From Sipunculus nudus (Eukaryota > Annelida > Sipuncula > Golfingiida > Sipunculidae), in NCBI GenBank assembly GCA_026874595.1, contig CM049307.1, positions 72,640,643-72,704,642 on the forward strand: 64,000 nt of DNA, in the 5' to 3' direction. Below, piece by piece: positions 59,157-64,000 of the stretch. The notes under the pieces were generated by a model. The model ran no database searches. It saw only the letters and a program-made list of their open reading frames with translations, and was not told the origin of the DNA. Each line of letters begins with the position of its first letter. Position 1 is the first letter of the stretch. A program made the position numbers and the translations under genes.

Positions 59157-60083
59157 GCCTGAGCCAGTAATTTGTCACAGCACACTCGGGGCAACAGCCT
59201 TTCTCACCTAAGCTTGGTCAGCCCCGTGCATCAGACTCAAGGTAAGTTTGATGTATTGGCCTGATATTCTGACCTGTCTATGTGTTTTTATGGCTTTCTC
59301 GTTCACAAGACAGGTGTCGCCATCTACAATGACTTTTGCAAAGTGTATTTGCCTGCTTAATTCTACAGAAGAATTTGATATATCAGCCTGAAATTGGGCA
59401 TATGTGTACATATCAAATAGCTTTGTTGTATACAAGACTGGTGGTGCCACCTACAATAATTTTTGTGTTGTGTGCACCCATGCCAGAATTTCAGCAGTGA
59501 TGTTTGTGTATTGTTTCTTGTTCAAAATGTTTAGTACTTGCATTGTTCATATATATGAAAAGTAGTGGTTCAGCACTGAAGCAATATACCTGGTGTATAT
59601 CCATATGCACAGGTTCACATTAGGTCTGTAGGCCTTGTTTAAATTGGGGTCATGACCTTTCCTATGAGAGTGGCCTTGACCTTGAATATTGCCATATATG
59701 GTGAAAATCACACAAAATCATTAATATCTCAATAAGGGATGCACTGATTGGTCCAAGAATCAACTTGATCGAAGATCTTTGATAGTGTTGTCATGTACTT
59801 GAAACTGATAGCGCCACCTGTTATTCTTTTACTTGTTTTTGTGCCGTTTAATACCCCATCATTGCCACTTAACAGTACTGTGAGCATTATAAGTAAAAAA
59901 ATAATGGACAGATTTCTTTCATATTATGCATATACATAGACATGGGTTAGGGGATGATGTATATTGGAATTGGGGTCATGACCTTTTCTATGAGAGTGAC
60001 TTTTTCTACGAGTGTGGTCTGATATTAATTGTTGCTGAAGATTGGGGGCCTATTCTTAAAGGGTGGGGGGGGGGATTAATTGT

Positions 60084-61199
60084 CTGGGGATACTATGGCA
60101 CCTGCGGTGCCAAGAAATGTCTAGTTAATATTGTTAATAGTTACAAGCATGTGGGCATAATATTACATAGCAAGTTCAGTTCTGAGGAGCGTCTAAAGGA
60201 AGCTTGTCATAAAGGACGCGGAGCCCTGTTATCTCTTATTAGTGCAGGTGTCTGTCCCAAGGGATTAAATCCACTGACATGCACAAATCTTTATAAAGGG
60301 GCGGTTTTACTGAGAGCTATGTATGGGTGTGAGCTCTGGTACAATTTTAAACATACCGATTATCTTCAACTGGAGAGATTTAACAGATTTTGTGCAAAAT
60401 TCATTCAAAATTTATATCAGCAGACTAGATCAGACAAGGTGCTTACTATGCTTGGGGTGCCTCGTATTGAGGCTTATATACATGAATGTAAACTATTATT
60501 CATCTGGAAGCTGTGTTCTCTTAATCCAGAACATACTTCCCATCGGCTCTTTCATTTTAGTTTGGGAAATGCCTTTCTTAATCATAGGATTACCCAGAGG
60601 GGATATGTTGGAGATATTCTGGAATTACTCAAAAAGTATAACCTCTTGAATTATATTGAGAAATTCTTCAGGGAGAGAATTGGCCCTCGAAAACTTTATG
60701 GAAACGGATAGTTATCAACAGGATTGTGACATATAAAGAAGATGAGTATGTCAATAAGGTTAACAATGATACAGAATTTTCCATGTATTATGATATTCAG
60801 AGCCAGTGTTTTGCTCAGTCGGTGTTATGGCATGCAGCTCAAAATATTCCTGAAAAAATGTTGTCTGCTCCAAACTTATTGGTAAATATAGATAGTAAAT
60901 TTGATGAGATACTTTGTCATATTTGTGGTAGGACATTATGTAATGCATATGTACATACAGCCACGGACTGTTATAGAACCATGTATGTGAGAGGTGTATT
61001 TTGAGATTTTGTAACAGATGTGTTTCCAGTTACAGTGAGTGCTTATTTAAATAACTGTGAGGAGAGGCAAGTTCTGATGCACTTATTAGGTAAGCCATTT
61101 CCACTAGCGGATTTTACCTGGGAAATGCATTCGGTCTTCTTATATGGTGCCGCCATCTATTTAGATTGGATTCTGTCTATGGTATCAGACCTTATATGA
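60084..61199 (+). pseudogene. LINE ORF2, 3' part: thumb region and C-terminal zinc motif
   Basis: It resumes the frame cut at 55,660. The first phase (to 60,711) has NSYKHVGIIL and LYGCELWYN-like motifs (AMYGCELWYN), typical of sequence after the RT palm. A phase change near 60,690 leads to 60,726-61,004 with CX2CX9HX4C (CHICGRTLCNAYVHTATDC). An in-frame TGA at 61,002-61,004 is followed by open sequence (DFVTDVFPVTVSAYLNN) to a final TGA at 61,197-61,199, the probable true end. Confidence 0.8.
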
Positions 61200-61280
61200 T
61201 TTAGTTAGTCTGCAGTACACTACTATACTGACTTGAATGGATAAGACCAACAATCATGTATCTATAATTTATATGTCAGT

Positions 61281-62620
61281 TTTTAGCTCAGCTGACTGAA
61301 AGTCATCTGAGCTATAGGGATCACCCTTTGTCCATAGTCTGTCCGGCCTTCCCTTAACAGGGCACAAATCGTAACCACTGTACCTGGAATCTTCTTACTT
61401 AACATCAAGAGAGGTCCATGAAAAATCTCCTTGAAAACCTGAAATTAGGTCTCTGTTACTCATATCCTTTGAGCTATGGGGCTCTGAAGTACCCCCAGAA
61501 TAATGCAAAATTTGATACAAAAGCATAAGTATCTGAATAACTACTGCATTGATCACCATGATTCTTTGCATGAATATTGATCATCGGATGTTCCATCACT
61601 TCCTGCAGACTGGTGGTGCCACCTGTATTTTCTCCAATTTTTACCAATTTTTTTTCTCTTTTTTTTCAGACCTGCAATGAAACTGTCATCTGTTAACAGG
61701 GCACAAATCATAACCAGTGTACCAGGAATCTTCTTACTTGACATCAAGAGAGGTGCATAAAAAATCTCCTTGAAAACCTGAAATTAGATCTCTGTTACCA
61801 TTATCCTTGAGCTATGGGGCTTCGAATTACCCCCCAGAATAATGCAAAATTTGATACAAAAGCTCAAATATCTGAATAACTACTGCATTGATCACCATGA
61901 TTCTTTGCATGAATATTGATCATCGGATGTTCAATCACTTCCTGCGGACTGGTGGTGCCACCTGTATTTTTTCCAATTTTTACAAATTATTTTCTTTTTT
62001 TTCAGACCTGCAATGAAACTGTCATCTGTTAACAGAGCACAAATCATAACCGCTGGACCTGTAATCTTCTTAATTCAAATTTAGGAAGATCCATGAATAA
62101 TCTTTTTGGAAACCTGAAATTAGGTCTCGGTTACCAATATTCTTTGAGCTATGGTGCTGTGAAGTACCCCCCCCCCCAGAATCATCAAAAAGTTGATACA
62201 AAAGCTCAAGTATCTGAATAACTACTGCATTGATCATCATGATTATGTGCATGAACATTGATCATGGGGTGTTCTATCAACTCCTGCAGACTGTTGGTGC
62301 CACCTGTATTTTTTCCCATTTTTTATGATTTTTGTTTTTGTTTTTTTTTAGACCTGCAATGAAAATGTCAGCTGTTAACATGGCACAATTCCTAACTGCT
62401 GGACCTGGAATTTTCTAACTTGACATCAAAGAAGGTTCATGAATATATCTCTGAAAAAGCTCTCTGTTACCCATATTCTCTAAGCTATGGGACTCAGAAG
62501 TACCCCTCAGAATAATTAAAAATTTGATGTTAATTATATTTCAAATACATCTTAAAATACCCTCTTTGTATTATCAAGTTCAGCTGAGCGTCATGGCCCA
62601 TAGGCCACTTGTGTTAATCT
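61281..62620. mobile_element. Tandem-cored interspersed element (HINE/pearl-like)
   Basis: The left end AGCTCAG...CTGAGCT forms a hairpin. About 3.5 degraded copies of a ~330-bp core follow (AGACCTGCAATGAAA at about 61,669, 62,005 and 62,352; GGTGCCACCTGTATTTT each time). The right end CAGCTGAGCGTCATGGCCCA resembles ends of common bivalve repeats. No coding sequence. Assignment to Helitron-related non-autonomous elements is by resemblance only. Confidence 0.5.
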
Positions 62621-62696
62621 TGATTTGATTGCACTTTTGTATCTTTATATGTACATTGGAATATTTGCATTTCAGAGGAAAATAAGTTAACCAACC

Positions 62697-63005
62697 AACC
62701 CTCCAGTTGATACGTGTGAGAGGGCTGGAAGTATAAGTGTCCATTTCATCTTTTTTGTATTGAAAATCTGACAGAAAAATTGACTTGTGAAAGGATTTTC
62801 CTGAGAGCGTTACATCAATAAATAACTTGAGGGTAAATTTTGAAAATAATGCAAGTAATGTTGGACTTAAATGTTCTGATGTAGAGATCTGAGAATAACT
62901 TTGAAACTGAAAGAAATGATGCAATTGGTTCTCTTTCCTTGTAGATAAATATACAGGATATAAGTTGGAGGGGGGGGGGGGGCTGGAAAAGATCTTGTGA
63001 TTGTG
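62697..63005. repeat. Diverged fragment of the 1.66-kb array unit
   Basis: CCAGTTGATACGTGTGAGAG, then ATAAGTGTCCATTTCATCTT and TTGTATTGAAAATCTGACA, match in order the unit segment around 1,370-1,440. GGGGGGCTGGAAAAGATCTTG at about 62,980 matches the unit at about 1,465-1,490. The intervening ~200 bp is unrelated. It lies 17 kb beyond the array edge, so the sequence family predates the present array. Confidence 0.65.
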
Positions 63006-64000
63006 AACTTGTAAAACATGAGCGTGGGTATTTGTAAATTCAATTTAATTATTGTGTGTTAGTGCAGGACAGACAATGTTAATAATGCCAAATTCAGTGT
63101 ATAAGTTCAATATCCTTATAACCTTTTATAAATAATACCCAAAACGAGAGAAGCAGTTGCTGCAGCATAAATGAAAATTGAAAGCTTGTGAAAGTGTCAG
63201 TTATCACTATCATCTATTAATCATTAGTTTGGGATTCCTTTATTTCCATCATCTTAGTTATTTTCTGATAGATTCAAAAATACGACCATTGGATATTTCT
63301 CTCTGTATGAATTGTTGAAGAAAGTGTACTATATTGAAACCTGTCTGACATTAAAGCATTTTCATGTTTTGAAAATAATTTTCTTACAATAAATTGTAGT
63401 GTCTGGAAAGTTTATCCTCATCATAACAAGTAGGATGGAAAGGGGGTGCCATGGCCCCTGAGGCATCCCCTGTTTAACTGTTATCAAAAACCATTTTTGT
63501 GAACTAAGCTAAAAAGAAAGGGGGGGGGGGGCAACCAGCTGAAGGATTAGTAAAGCAAGCTTTGCAAAAAACAAGGGACCCATGGGTCACATTGCTCAGC
63601 TGAATTTTGGAAAATATTAGTAACTGCAAAATATTTTTATTTCTTTTAGTTTTTCATGTATATTATCATTAGAAAAGCTATGAGAAAATGGCCCTGCTAA
63701 AATGAAACTCTGTAAATTATAGAATAATGGACATGAGCTAAACCATTTAGTGATGCACCAAGGGAACAAATAGGCCTACGGTAAGTGTTATATAAAAGTA
63801 ACATTTCATAACAAATAATGTGTGAAGGTAATTAAGTTTTCAAAAGTTAAATATAAATATATGGCCATATGAGTTAAAAATTAATTCCCCAAAGTTTGAC
63901 CAATATTCCTAATTTTAATACTTAGTTAACAGTGTTATTCACACCTGGGCCCCGCCAACTTTGAGAGATGTGAATGAAATGCTACAAAGTATTTATATCT
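63006..64000. other. AT-rich sequence without recognised features
   Basis: It has a G run at about 63,521-63,531 and scattered AT-rich stretches. No open frame, RNA gene or named repeat that I can support. Confidence 0.6.

Larger units (their letters stand above)
56795..59635. mobile_element. Second repeat nested in the tandem block
   Basis: The ~320-bp repeat breaks after GGTTATGGGATCATGTTTA and resumes with TTTAAATTGGGGTCATGACC at 59,630s. Inside are a GTCGTGTGTTGTGCGTCGT start, three copies of a ~177-bp repeat (about 57,420-57,965; CAGTGACTTTTGGCT...CATAACAGCC), a 56-bp duplication, 22-bp repeats and ~33-bp repeats. No gene is seen. It may be more than one element. Confidence 0.55.
55661..60074. 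mobile_element. 4.4-kb tandem-repeat block inserted in the LINE
   Basis: The LINE frame stops at 55,660 and resumes just after 60,083. ATTAATTGT occurs at 55,652-55,660 and 60,075-60,083, a possible 9-bp target duplication. The left end has a GACTTTGTCTGGGGAT-like dyad and a GCCACCGCCGCT microsatellite (about 55,702-55,735). Repeats of about 320 bp follow (ATGGACAGATTTCTT at about 56,095, 56,415, 56,735 and again at 59,905), with GGTCATGACCTT and GGCGCCACC blocks. No coding capacity is seen. This is a non-autonomous, tandem-cored element, itself interrupted. Confidence 0.65.

Noticed and set aside
62580-62924. 114-codon minus-strand frame
   Set aside because: It runs across an element end, a relic of the array unit and unrelated sequence; part of its likeness to other frames is inherited from the repeat.

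Overview
The window is metazoan nuclear DNA. The retroelement mix (a tyrosine-recombinase DIRS-type element, a Ty3/gypsy LTR element, an APE-type LINE) and the AT-rich interspersed repeats with core tandem arrays and AGCTCAG/CTGAGCT-type ends resemble repeats I know from marine lophotrochozoans. A bivalve mollusc is my best guess, but it is an inference.

1-45,206 (open to the left): a head-to-tail tandem array with a period of 1,658-1,661 bp. It holds 24 complete copies and one cut copy of a small intronless gene on the minus strand. Each copy has a consensus TATA box, a perfect initiator 31 nt downstream, a ~57-nt leader, an A/G Kozak start, a 103-codon reading frame with strongly C/G-ending codons, and a short 3' UTR. 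A hairpin 62 nt after the stop (GGCTCT-TGTC-AGAGCC preceded by CAAA) looks like the 3' processing signal of replication-dependent histone mRNAs. The protein is not a histone: it is neutral, helical and coiled-coil-like, and I do not recognise it. The layout is that of a histone repeat with a different cargo. The ~1.1-kb spacer is AT-rich and built of about six degraded 130-163-bp subrepeats carrying a TGAGTA-N5-TACTCA dyad. Diagnostic variants recur at 4,980 bp (3 units) and 9,960 bp (6 units), showing block homogenisation.

37,835-42,590: a 4.76-kb DIRS-type element (gag-like, RT/RNase H with one stop codon, intact tyrosine recombinase) sits in the spacer of one unit near the array edge. Units from about 33 kb on are more diverged, and the array ends in a degenerate stub at 45.2-45.35 kb.

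45.35-64 kb: a graveyard of nested repeats. A degraded APE-type LINE runs from about 47 to 61.2 kb. It is split inside ORF1 by a young Ty3/gypsy element (48,494-53,178; 180-bp LTRs, AAGAC target duplication) and inside ORF2 by a 4.4-kb block of tandem repeats (55,661-60,074), which is itself interrupted by another repeat (about 56,795-59,635). A further tandem-core interspersed element lies at 61,281-62,620. A diverged scrap of the 1.66-kb array unit appears at about 62.7-63.0 kb. I see no single-copy host gene other than the arrayed one.
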